DNA of 64,000 nt from contig JAQISU010000169.1 in the NCBI GenBank assembly GCA_029339505.1, forward strand, positions 5,014,001 through 5,078,000, in the 5' to 3' direction. Origin of the DNA: Unio delphinus. Its lineage: Eukaryota > Mollusca > Bivalvia > Unionida > Unionidae. Position numbers and translations under genes: made by a program. The notes beneath the pieces are model-generated. The model was not told the origin of the DNA. It saw only the letters and a program-made list of their open reading frames with translations, and made no database searches. Positions within the stretch are counted from its first letter, which is position 1, and every line of letters starts with the position of its first letter. Positions 36,842 to 47,289 of the stretch are shown here, piece after piece.

Positions 36842-36871
36842 ATGTATTCACCTGACCAAGCTGTTACCATG
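36836..36871 (+). promoter_or_regulatory. Start region: in-frame stop and two candidate ATGs
   Basis: TGA at 36836-36838 is in frame one codon (caa) before the first ATG (36842), so the ORF cannot extend upstream. The first ATG has C at -3 (weak context). The second, at 36869, has 'accATGt' with A at -3 (strong context) and would give a 375-residue protein with an intact receptor core. Leaky scanning could use either. Confidence 0.8.
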
Positions 36872-37996
36872 TCAGAAGAGACTAGTGACTCCTCAGATGA
36901 GCCTATGGGTATAACAAAAGTTTCGCTAAGTCTTGACTGGGCAAACATGACTGAGGAAGAAATCATGCAACACTGGCAAATAGTGGAAAATTTCACATTT
37001 GGCCTATCAGAGGAACTTGATATTGTAAAACAACAACATTGGCGAATCTTTCTAATTGTCTTGTATTCTATTGTCATACTAATTGGTTTCTTGGGAAACC
37101 TTCTTATTGTTTGTGTTTTGCTCAAAAATAAGCATTTACAGACAGTGACTAACATTTTTATTGTTGGACTGGCAATCTCCGATATTATGATGTGTGTTTT
37201 TAACTTACCATTTCAACTGCATTATCAGCTGACTGACTCATGGGCCTTTGGTGAAACACTCTGCAAAGTGATCATGCCTACTTTTGGAGTACCAATATTT
37301 GTTTCTTCCACTTCAATGCTAATGATAGCAATCGACAGGTATGTTCTAATTGTGCATCCATTCAAACCCCGAATGCCAAAAATGATGGCAGTTGGATTGA
37401 TAATATTCATTGCCATTTTAACAACATTGTTGGCAGTGCCCATCATGATTCACACCAAATATCAAGAGATCAACATCCCTGAATTGCGATACTATAAACA
37501 ATATTGTATTGAGCAGTGGGAGTCTATTCAAGCCAAACATGCATATACAGTTTCCATCTTCATTCTGAATTTCTTTTTTCCACTAGTTGCAACAAGCATC
37601 GTTTACTTCCGCATCAGCACTGTATTGAGAAACAGACCTCTGAAGAAGAATGAAAGGCGAAGGAATCACCGAACAAATAAAATTTTGATATCCATTGTTC
37701 TACTTTTTTCCTTCTTCTGGCTTCCTTGGAATTTATTTATGCTAATCTCTGAATTTAATCAACAACTTGTGTCAGGAAGTTATTTCAAATTTATTGACCT
37801 TTTACTAAAGATCTTGGCTATGAGTTCTGCTTGCATCAACCCATGTATGTATGGCTGGCTAAATGATAACTTCCGTAAAGAGTTTGACACTTTGCTCAGA
37901 AGAAATGGACACAACCGAATCCGTCAAAATGGACACACATACAGCTTAGCTGAACCTACAAAAACTGATTGTGATAAGTATACAACGTATGTCTAG
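36842..37996 (+). CDS. Neuropeptide GPCR, sNPF/PrRP/NPY-type receptor
   Basis: A 384-codon ORF for a rhodopsin-class (family A) G-protein-coupled receptor of the plasma membrane, expected to bind a peptide and signal through a heterotrimeric G protein. Seen: an extracellular N-terminus with two N-glycosylation sequons (N35 in NMT, N50 in NFT). Seven hydrophobic helices lie at about 68-94, 104-128, 138-172, 182-204, 234-262, 277-303 and 317-340. Landmarks are N86 (GN, TM1), D114 (LAISD, TM2), a C141-C222 disulfide pair, DRY at 165-167, FWLP at 292-295, NPCMY at 333-337 and helix 8 NDNFRKEF. The HPFKPRM after DRY, YCIEQW in loop 2, HRTNKILI before TM6 and AMSSACINP in TM7 resemble short neuropeptide F receptors and related PrRP/NPY-type receptors. 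This subfamily is inferred from remembered family features; the ligand is unknown. The ORF is complete and intronless. The basic third loop (KKNERRRNHR) is typical for G-protein coupling. Met10 (36869) is an alternative start. Confidence 0.93.
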   Translation: MYSPDQAVTMSEETSDSSDEPMGITKVSLSLDWANMTEEEIMQHWQIVENFTFGLSEELDIVKQQHWRIFLIVLYSIVILIGFLGNLLIVCVLLKNKHLQTVTNIFIVGLAISDIMMCVFNLPFQLHYQLTDSWAFGETLCKVIMPTFGVPIFVSSTSMLMIAIDRYVLIVHPFKPRMPKMMAVGLIIFIAILTTLLAVPIMIHTKYQEINIPELRYYKQYCIEQWESIQAKHAYTVSIFILNFFFPLVATSIVYFRISTVLRNRPLKKNERRRNHRTNKILISIVLLFSFFWLPWNLFMLISEFNQQLVSGSYFKFIDLLLKILAMSSACINPCMYGWLNDNFRKEFDTLLRRNGHNRIRQNGHTYSLAEPTKTDCDKYTTYV

Positions 37997-38233
37997 AAAT
38001 ACTTATTTGAGGATAAAATATTCATCAGAAATCTATCATTACAATTTTTTTAATATATGTATATGCTTCCAATAGCGTTCTCCTGTTTTACATGCATTAC
38101 TGTGTGATATTTTTATATTGAATGTGTTAATTGCTGCGTATGTATGTTCCAGCAGATATTTTCATAAACACAGTATCAATGTTATTTGACAATAACAGGG
38201 TTAAAAATGTAACGATGAAAACAATAATACAGA

Positions 38234-38239
38234 AATAAA
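38234..38239 (+). terminator. Candidate poly(A) signal of the receptor gene
   Basis: AATAAA lies about 240 bp after the stop codon, with a second at 38456-38461. Such hexamers are common in AT-rich DNA, so the choice is uncertain. Confidence 0.4.
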
Positions 38240-38968
38240 TTTTGACACATTCAGGCGACTTGAACCTTAAGTACACTCTGTGCCATAGTTGCAAAATATT
38301 AAGTGATTATGCTATCTGGCGATTTTCTATACAATTCTGGATATCATCCATACAAATTGCTTTGAGGACATGTCTGTATGTCATGAGTAACAAAATAGTT
38401 CCAATCAATTGGCCCAGCTACTGTGCTTATTTTCATGACTTGCTAAGGTCATTCTAATAAATGCCATTCAAATTAAAAATAAATTTTTTAAAAAATCTTA
38501 CAAACGTGAACATGTCTTTTTGCAAAACATGATACATATATTGCTCATGGTTTTTGGAGCAGGTCCATTGTTAAATCTTTAGTTTCGGATGTTTGTAGAT
38601 TGACATTTTGTAAAGTTCTTCAATTTTACAGGCATATAAATCTTACATGCAGACCACAATCCCATAATGCCAGATTAGAAAGTGATCTGTTTTGAGAAAT
38701 CACCAAAAGTTGTGAAGTTTGCCTTATAAACATTGCTGTAATTTACTGCAGTACATGTATTTGTATTTGTAAGCCATTGCTGTCATTTACTCCATTACTT
38801 GTAAACCATTGCTGTTATTTAATATGTACTTGTAATCTTACCTTAATAAGTGTATCTTCATTACATCCAATATATTGCAACTGCTTTTGCTTAACATATA
38901 TGTGTTCTAATAAATTAAACAATAAAATGGTATGGTTTACTTTGTGTTTTACGAAACAAAAACACAGA
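38240..38968. other. Probable 3' UTR or flank; no other feature
   Basis: It contains further AATAAA hexamers (38456, about 38900-38925) and a repeated 'gtaaaccattgctgt.atttac' phrase at about 38770-38825. No second gene is seen. Confidence 0.45.
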
Positions 38969-39540
38969 ATGTTTGTGTGTGATTAGGATTTTTAACTTAG
39001 CTTTAACAAATTTTCAGTCATATTGCTAAGATATCTGCTGTGAGGCAGTTTATGTCTAACACTGGGGCATCATGTCACAGACATGGAGCATGATGTCCCA
39101 CCCAGCCACATTATCCTGATACCAGGCCGACCAGTCCTAAAAAAAGAAACTATTAATGCTGAGTGCCAAGCAAGGCACCCGAGTGGCCGAGTGGTCTAAA
39201 GCGCTGTCCGTTACGGATCACTGCCATCTCACCTCTGTCTGCGTGGGTTCGAGTCTAAGATTCAGCTAATGTAGTTATTTGAGAAAGCTTGCCAGTAGCT
39301 TCTCGTGGGTTGGTGGTTCTTTCTGGGGGTTTTCTGGGTTCTTCCTCCACCATTAATACTGGCCACCATGTATAGCCTATATTTTGCTGAAAAATAGCGT
39401 TAAAGCATAAAAACAAAACAAACCAAGCGAGGCAGCTATTAGTACCATTTTTGTAAGTCTTTGGTAAGACTCAGACGGGGGATCAAACCAATGACCTCCC
39501 ACTTCCATGGTGGATGCTTTAACCACTAGGCCACCAGAGC
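38969..39540 (-). mobile_element. SINE2 copy, interrupted by a SINE1
   Basis: In complement the head is 'ctctggtggcctagtggtta' (A box GGCCTAGTGG) then 'ggtttgatcccccg' (B box). It continues through 'acaaaaatggtactaatagc', the interruption, 'ggactggtcggcctggtatc', 'catcatgctccatgtctgtg' and 'atgccccagtgttagacata' to a 3' end 'aatcacacacaaac'. Without the insert it would be about 315 bp. The interruption (39178-39422) is a SINE1 in the opposite orientation. Confidence 0.92.
39166..39434 (+). mobile_element. SINE1 inserted in SINE2, with 12-bp target duplication
   Basis: SINE1 (39178-39422) begins 'cccgagtggccgagtggtct' (A box TGGCCGAGTGG), has the B box in 'gtgggttcgagtcta', and ends 'agcgttaaagcata' plus an A-rich tail. 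It is flanked by ccaagcaaggca (39166-39177) and ccaagcgaggca (39423-39434), a one-mismatch duplication of SINE2 sequence. SINE1 was therefore active after this SINE2 copy had inserted. Confidence 0.93.
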
Positions 39541-39724
39541 AGTATAGCAACACATTCAGCTTATTTAACACCAGGCAATCAAAAGTAAAGTTACCTTGAA
39601 AAAGGACACACCAGGATAGGTGACTCTGCTGATAAGATGATTTCAATCAAACGTACATCTATAAAACCACTATTGTGCTGAGGTGCTGTAAAATGATATA
39701 TATACATACATACATGCATGCATG

Positions 39725-39731
<7 letters not shown>

Positions 39732-39762
<31 letters not shown>
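39732..39762. repeat. (CA)n microsatellite
   Basis: About 15 AC units preceded by catgcatgcatgtatata. Confidence 0.95.
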
Positions 39763-39763
<1 letters not shown>

Positions 39764-42700
39764 CCAGAGGCTGTGGTGGGATATTTTAATGATAAAAGGA
39801 ATTTTATTTGTCACCTTTCTGTGACTTTCACTCGGTAAGTCACATTCTTTACTATCTTCATTGTTTACATCACTATTTTAAAAAAAATAATTAAACATGG
39901 ACTGATTTAATTATCTTAGGTATAATTAAAAAAATCAATATATTTATATCAAGACTTGTATTGCTGTGAATAAGGATAAACACTTAAATGAAAGATATTT
40001 CCCTGGAAACCAAAACAGGGGTCATTGATTAAGGTTTGTTGGGTTTGTCAAATCATAAAACTTCAATAACCAAACATAAAATATATAAAAATATTGGGAT
40101 GAAAATATATTGATACAATATGAGGTACAGATCAACATGACAAAGTGCCAGTAACTTAATCAGGACAAATGGCCAATTTGTATTAACGCATTGTAAAATA
40201 AATTCTCTTTTAATAATAACTATATGGCCAGTGACCAAATTATTTATAGTTTTGTGCTATTACATCACTTTTGTTAAGTTAGTAGTTTGATATTTAGTGA
40301 TACTATATACATGACAAATACCAATGTATACAACATGAAAGCAATAATATCAAATAAAAACAGCAATAACATTTCACTCAGTAAACTCTGTTATTTGTGA
40401 TCATGTGTTTTATTATCTTTGTCAACTGATTTTTAGCATACAATTTTATTGCTTGTTAACCATACATCATACAGATATGATTCGAATGAAATATTGAAAA
40501 TCAGTAAAATAAACAAGACTACAACACACTCTCATTTTAAGGCCCTTCATTATAACACTACTCATTGTAAAGTAAGTATGACCATGAATCAAGACCCGAT
40601 ATTAGGACTTTTTTTTCTCACTAATCTGCTGGTTCAACTTTAGAAATGTTAACCAATCCTGCCTAAAATTTAATGATCAAATTAAATCAAAGATAGTTCA
40701 GTTACTAATTCAACCTTTTTTTAAAATATGACTTTCTTAGTCTCTTCTCCTGATCACATATGTGATCACACCTTTTACTATCATCATCTAATTTCTGCTG
40801 TTTAAGTGGTGGCTGTACACCTTGCAAATACTTTCACATGTTTACAAATGTCACCACATTATGTACTGAATGCTTATGAAAACATACTGTCCTGTATAAT
40901 TCTGGATTATTCATTGCATTGGCAGATGAGACCTTTTTTGACTGGTCAAATATTAGTCTACAACCATATAAATTTGTTGTCATTAATAATGACACCTATG
41001 CTTGGGAGGAGGCGATACATCTGGCTAGTTCCATGTGCAAGAAGACTATTTTAACAATAATTACACTAATTTACTTGATTGGTGGTTGAATGGTTTAAAA
41101 CCTGTCCTGCAAGCATTTGTTATACCATTTCAATTGCAGGATGTTGGTAGGTACTAAATTAACACAAACAAATCAATTAAACATTAAAGAGATTTTCTGA
41201 CTCAGTAGACAAGAATTCTCAAGATCTCAATTGTTATTAGGGTGGCATTTTTAATGTCCCTAATGGATTAGTAAAGGCTGGTTATACTGATTTGCCAGCA
41301 AAATCACTATACACAGGATAGCATATTAGTGTTAATTTCAAGCCCTGCCATTTCATTAAGTGGTAGTAATATTTTATGTATCATTTATTGCATTATAAGG
41401 TGGTTTCACTATAAGGAGATACACTCTGTGGCTCCCATGTGCAGTGCTATGAAGGCAGCAACATTGACATGTGTAAAAAGTTTGATCAAGTTTACTGCAA
41501 CATTTACAAAATTGGTAAATACAGGTGTAATAATACAGAGATGCTTTACTATATGCCTCAATTTACATGCTTTCATATCAATGCCATTCATTATTAAAAA
41601 AACAACATTCAATTTGTGCAAATCTGCTCATTTTTATGCCATTGCTGACACCATGTGCTGTGTGAATTGCACTTAGCCAATGTACAATCATGCACAAGCA
41701 ACTCATCACTCACTGAAAACACAATTACTTTTTGATTTACACCAAAACCTCAATAAAAGCATCAATGGCATACATCGAGCAACACTTGTAAATGAGAATG
41801 AATAGGGCTATCAAAAATGAAGAAACTATCTATTCAAACTAAATTCTTTATTTCAACTTCTCTGCTTTAAATGACTGTTTAGCAGGATATGTTTTCATCT
41901 TTTGAAAATGTATGGAGTATACTGAATGTCACATTGCAAGGAAAAATGCAAAACCTTTGTAGAGAACTGGCTAAACCTTACATAACATACACATCAGATT
42001 GATTTACTGATAATGTTGATAAAGCTACAATATTTACCTTTGAAAAACCAGTATTTTAACAAAACCTTGGATTAATTTTTTTTAAAAACAAATATTATTT
42101 CAATTTTATTAGCTACTACAGAGTTTCACAATAATTGTAGAACCTATATTTCCGATGTACATGTCCAGGCAGAATGTATAGTTTCATTATCAAATGTTTC
42201 ATTATGTACACACATACATTTACACAGCAGTCAAAAACATCATAATGATTCTAAGGATGTTTTACTTAAACTGTCACACATATTCAAAACAAACAAGTCT
42301 TACAAACTCAATGCCATATGATAAACAGAACAAATATGTAGAGCAAATGAAGCAACATTAAGTTGAATGAGGTAAAGCATGCACACTACAAATAGCTTCC
42401 AGCTAGCTATTCAGCAAAGCATAAGGAGTAGACAGCTCACAAAAGATGAGTTCCTAATTATTCTGATTACCAGTAAATGGTAACAGTCAGTTATTGTAGA
42501 CAGTATGCATACATTCTACCTATGACTGCAAAACAAATATTATAGTCCTATGATCCTGGTGAGAAAAAGAAAATAAGTTGTTTCAATACTTTATTATAAA
42601 TAATGCAGAAACATTGTGCAAAACAATTCACGTTTTTATAAAAAATCTATATCAATACATTTTCAAAATGGATTCACCTACAATGAAAACGTCCATCAGT

Positions 42701-43854
42701 TAACACAGAATTACTGGTTCTGAGAAATTTAAGTCAAAAACTTCTTTGAAATAAAATCTTATGCAATTTCTTCTACCATCGATTTGTGTATCCCAATGAT
42801 TGGTCATCTTGACCTTGTGTGGAGTGTTGGATCTTAAACTGACTTGACTCATCTTAATGTACAACAGAGACACAACTCAGAGCAATGGCCACATGTCTGC
42901 ACATTAAGTACCATCTGTAGCATGTCCCATCAATAATTTAAGAAACAATAGGAAGAAAATAGAAACTGAGAAAAAAAAATTAATGTGTCAATAATATCAG
43001 TAGAGAACCCATAACCTTGAACTTTGCTGTATTTTTCATGTACACAGCTTTGGGCATTATGACTGCATCATTTTAAAAATTGAAAATTTAGATTTTAATA
43101 TTGGTTTGTCATAAACATAATGCATTATCATCTTGATCATTCAGGCACTTGAGTGACTCTTCTTTCAGAAATTTAGCTGAAGGATGGATGGGGAATGAAA
43201 ATCGTAATCAATCATAAAGAATTATACAAGCAATTATTTTATATAGATTCAAATACATTAAGCACTGATTACTTGTTTGCATCTAGATACATCACCAATC
43301 AATGTCCGATCTCATGAACAGAGTAGAACATTAAAATTACTGTGTAAGATCAGTATACTTACTTCCAAACAGTAATTAGTACTTACACATCTGCTATATA
43401 TTTTTAATTAATTTACTTCAAAGGCAAATGAAACCAAAGAATAAAGATATGACAATACGTAATTACAATAACATCTTTTGAAGAGCATTTCATTTTACAA
43501 AATTGATTTTCTTGATTGAACATGTAGGTTATTAACACAAGCTTGAAATACAAATATAAATATTGTCTACTACAGTATAATTTATGCAACTTAGAAATTT
43601 CACATTGTAATGAAACCTATCACTGAAACTATATTTCTTTGCCAAATACTGAATGTTTTTCTGTGGTTAAAAGGTTATCAAGTCACATGATCCAGTAAGT
43701 GAAGTGATCTAAATGTAATCTATGCTCTTTGGTCTACAGATATTTCCTACACTGGGGCTGGGGGAGGGGGGTGTTACGTGTTTAGGCTCTAATAAACAGT
43801 AAGACAGAAAAAGTGAAAACAATAAGCTTTGTAATATTAAACAAATAATTTATT
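39763..43854. other. No recognised feature
   Basis: AT-rich. The 115-codon frame at 41329-41676 has no domain and overlaps an antisense frame of 70 codons. No repeat family member was recognised. Confidence 0.5.
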
Positions 43855-45049
43855 TTTCAATAGCTAATGTTAGTGAAGCTGATGTTTTTGATATGCTAAT
43901 TAAGGTGAATATTAATAAATCCTCTGGATTGCATGCTATTGGTCCACGAATTCTTAAAATTGCTGCACTAGTAATAAAAAAGTCATTAACACGTATCATA
44001 AACTTAAGTATAAAAAGTGGTAATTTTCCAGAAACACTGAAATTTTCAAAGGTTACAGCTATCTTTAATAAAGGAGAAAAGGAGGATCCAGGGATATTAC
44101 AGACCAATATCAATTCTACCCGTATTGTCAAAATTATTTCAAAAGCATGCAGCCATTCAGGTCTATAAATTTGTTGAAACACACTCTTCATGAAATGCAA
44201 TCAGGATTTAGAAAGTACCACTTGTGCCAAACAGAACTTACCAAATTAATTGATCTTTGGCTGAAGGAAAAGGATATTGAACGTATGACTGGGACTGTTT
44301 TCCTCAACTTCAATAAAGCCTTTGATCTTGCTGATCATGAAATTCTGCTGCAATGGTTGGACAGTTCGACAATCCTTCTTTAAACTGGTTTAGATCATAC
44401 CTAAACCAAAGGTTGCAACAAGTAAGCATTGGCATTATTAGCTCTCAAATTCGCATCATACATTCAGGGGTCCCTCAAGGTTCAGTTTTTGGGCTCTCTC
44501 CTCTTCCTTATCTATATCAATGATCTACCATTAAATAATGAATCCACACGTACAGATTTGTTTGCAGATGATGCAACCTTGTACACATCTAGTTCTGATA
44601 CCGATTATATCCAAACAAGATTAAACTCAGACCTTTTCAGAGTCCAAAACTGGGCACAACAAAATAGGATGGTAATTAATGAAGGTAACACAAAATGTAT
44701 GATTTTGGGGACATCACAAAAGCTACACAAGTCAGGGAACCCAAAGCTGTCTCTTGCAATAAATAATTATCCATTAGAAAATGTCAAACATGAAAGGCTT
44801 GTAGGGGAGTCCGTAAATAATAATTTATTATGGAATGACCATATTGATAAGCATTGTTAACACTGTTATCCAAAATTGCCTGCAGAATCAAGAAATATTT
44901 ACCAATGGAAAGCGCAATCTTTACTACAAGTCATATATTCTTTCAACAATGGATTACTGTTGGAATGAATGGGGAAACTGTACTAAATCTGAGCTTGACT
45001 GGATTTGTAAACTTAGAAACAAGCAGCACATGTAATTTTAGATGCATAC
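43855..45049 (+). pseudogene. Non-LTR retrotransposon (LINE) RT, 5' part of a split copy
   Basis: This is a reverse-transcriptase relic spread over at least three frames. In order it shows the thumb-proximal start (INKSSGLHAIGPRILK), 'QSGFRKYHLCQTELTKLIDL', the palm A motif 'FLNFNKAFDLADHEILL', the B region 'HSGVPQGS', and the C motif FADDATLY in place of the commoner YADD. Frame changes occur near 44165, 44385 and 44850, and there are in-frame stops, so it cannot make protein. The endonuclease domain is missing (5' truncation near 43855). The motif wording fits the CR1/L2-type group. It is split by the insertion at 45050 and resumes at 46777. Confidence 0.9.
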
Positions 45050-46776
45050 TGTAAAGTGCCCAATTTTTCGTCAGTAAAATCCATTAATTCTTAGTCTAGC
45101 CAACAATTAACTGTTATCTTGCGGTAGAGTTTGCACGGAGAAATGTTTTCTTAACTCAGGTCACACCATTAGTATGTTTATAGTAAAAACGAACTAGTTG
45201 TATGACAGGCTAGAAAGGGCAAAATTCACACGAAAACTGTCAAAAATTATTTAAGAGAAATGGCAGGGTGTTAATGCAACCCCAGATGGCATTTTTGGCA
45301 CATTGATAAGCAGTTTTCCAAATGTCTGTAGGAATAACATTTATTCCGATTGGTCAAATGTGGAATGAGGGTTGGGTCGATCCCTGAACCTTAGAGGGAA
45401 TATACACTCCGAACAAATGAATTTTGGTCAGTCTTGGAAGTACCTCTGTAAGAGAGGACAGTATTATTAATTCCGACATAGTAGAGACTCCGGGCGGTAT
45501 CTTAGAGAAAGACGTCCGTAAAATCGTGGTTCCAGGGAAAATTGAATTTAGGAATGATCGTAAGACGCCAAAAACACAAGGTATTTAACTCAAATTCACA
45601 TTTATCATGATGTAATTTATATGTTTCTTCGTTACAGATGCATGATGTGTTGATATTTTGTAGGAATCGTTCATATTTATCATGATGTAATTTATATGTT
45701 TCTTCATTACAGATGCATGATGTGTTGAGATTTTGTATGAATAGTTCGGTTATTATATTAAATTAGTAATGTACTTTTGAATTCTGAATTAGAATTTTCA
45801 CCTTATATATGTAGGTAGGTTAATGGGTGTTGTAGAAAACCCGCTGTGTACATTTATGATTGGAAAGTGCTACATTAATTTTGAATTTATCATATTAGAG
45901 AATATTGATTGTGTGCTATGATTTACTGCCTCACTTTACGTAATGATTTACGGGAATATATGTGACTTCCCCAAATTCTGATGTCAATAATTAGCGGTAT
46001 AGCTGTATTGATCTGAAGATTTGTGTAGTATTTGCTAGCCGTATAAAGGTTATCACTGATAGTAAGAGCTGATTGTTCGAACCAGAAAGATGGATGGACA
46101 ATCTCAACTCTTAAAGCATAACAAGATACTTAGGGGCGTTTTACCCTTTTCTTTTCAAAGGAAAATAGTTTGTTTGAAGAGAGAGAAATAGCGAGGAGGT
46201 CGAGATCCAAAGGAGGAAAGGAGGAAAAGAATTTAGAAGTCAGAGTTGTGGAATCCCCTGTTCATCCAGAGGGCAAGTTAAAGTCGAGACGCAAGCAGAA
46301 AAGAAAACAGTCGACCAACAGGTCATGAGAATTTACCAAGTGGTCCAATGTTAATGAACACTCAATTTCGTGATGAAATTTGCTATCAGCCATTAACGGT
46401 TAAATTTGTCTATTTTATTAGTGTTTGAAATTTAATTAATGTATCAATTATTTTAAAACTTCAGTTTTAGAGTGCTTCTGAACTAAGAGTATTCAGAAGG
46501 AAAGAAAATTGTAATTTACTGTATCTTTTCTTCTCTTGATTTTTTTTATTAAATTCTTTATTTATCTTTACGGGGGCTCGTGTGTTGTCTTTGTTCAAGA
46601 TATTGACTCAGATTGCCATATTCATTCTATAACCGGGCAAATCACACCGTGGAGGTCATCCTTTAGATAATGAGTATTAGCAGGAGACGGTTTCGGTGTT
46701 GTTTTTGCAATTTGTGCAATACCTCTGACCAGTGGGCTTTGTACCAATAACGCTTGATGCCGACTACCCCGTTACA
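45050..46776. mobile_element. LTR-type insertion, probably a solo LTR, 1.73 kb
   Basis: The LINE reading frame breaks at 45049 and resumes at 46777. The intervening block begins TGTAAAGTGCCC and ends CCCGTTACA, giving TGTAA...TTACA ends typical of long terminal repeats. It is visibly less AT-rich than its surroundings, has no RT, integrase or gag motif, and holds a 74-bp internal duplication (45598-45745). An 'attaaattctttatttatct' stretch followed by a G-rich run lies near 46548-46575, as at an R/U5 boundary. Flanking 'catac' and 'catct' are at best a worn target duplication. No second copy of its start is found inside, so a solo LTR is preferred. A non-autonomous element of another type is possible. 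Confidence 0.7.
45598..45745. repeat. 74-bp tandem duplication inside the LTR-type insertion
   Basis: Two copies of 'catttatcatgatgtaattt', 'atatgtttcttcgttacaga' and 'tgcatgatgtgttgatattt' (then tgtaggaatcgtt) occur back to back, differing at only a few positions. Confidence 0.92.
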
Positions 46777-47289
46777 CATCTATTGATCATCCCTCAAAAG
46801 CATTGTTTACAGAACTCAAATGGTTCACAATATTTATGATAGGATAGATTTTCACAAGGTAGTTCTTGTATATAAATGTCTACATGGAATTGCACCAGAG
46901 TATCTTCAGGACTTATTCAGGTCTTTTTGAACATAATACCAGCTGAGATCAATATATCACATGGAAACCTCCTAGCACCAAAACCATGAACAGAGCAATT
47001 TAATTAAAATGAGCTTTGAATACTCTAGTGCAGTTCTGTGGAACAAGCTTCCACTACATGTAAAATCTGCTGAAAATATTATAGTATTTAAGAAGAGATA
47101 TCATGAGCATGCATGTGTTTCTAAAAGATAATGGAATTTAGTATTTTAATCTAAACATACTAAAATAAACAGTAATTGATAATTCATACAATGTGCATTG
47201 TTACACTCTCAATATGAGGACCTCAAGAGAGAATCATCCTTAACTAATGAGTCACCCTCTATAAATAAAGCATTATCATTATTATTATT
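46777..47289 (+). pseudogene. LINE 3' part of the split copy, with tail
   Basis: It resumes the RT-protein C-terminus: 'HPSKALFTELKWFTIYDRI', 'FHKVVLVYKCLHGIAPEYLQ', then 'SSAVLWNKLPLHVKSAENI' and 'FKKRYHEHACV' after a frame change. Such endings are characteristic of CR1/L2-type LINE ORF2 proteins. The 3' UTR ends 'accctctataaataaagcat' and a short (ATT)n tail, matching 12205-12317. Confidence 0.88.

Noticed and set aside
41070..41170. tRNA-like phrase 'ggtggttgaatggtttaaaa'
   Set aside because: There is no matching B box at the correct distance and no cloverleaf pairing.
41329..41676. 115-codon plus-strand frame
   Set aside because: No recognisable motif; an antisense 70-codon frame over the same DNA looks equally protein-like.
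44429..44860. Possible active reverse transcriptase
   Set aside because: The RT motifs are spread over several frames with stops, the endonuclease is missing, and the copy is split by an insertion.
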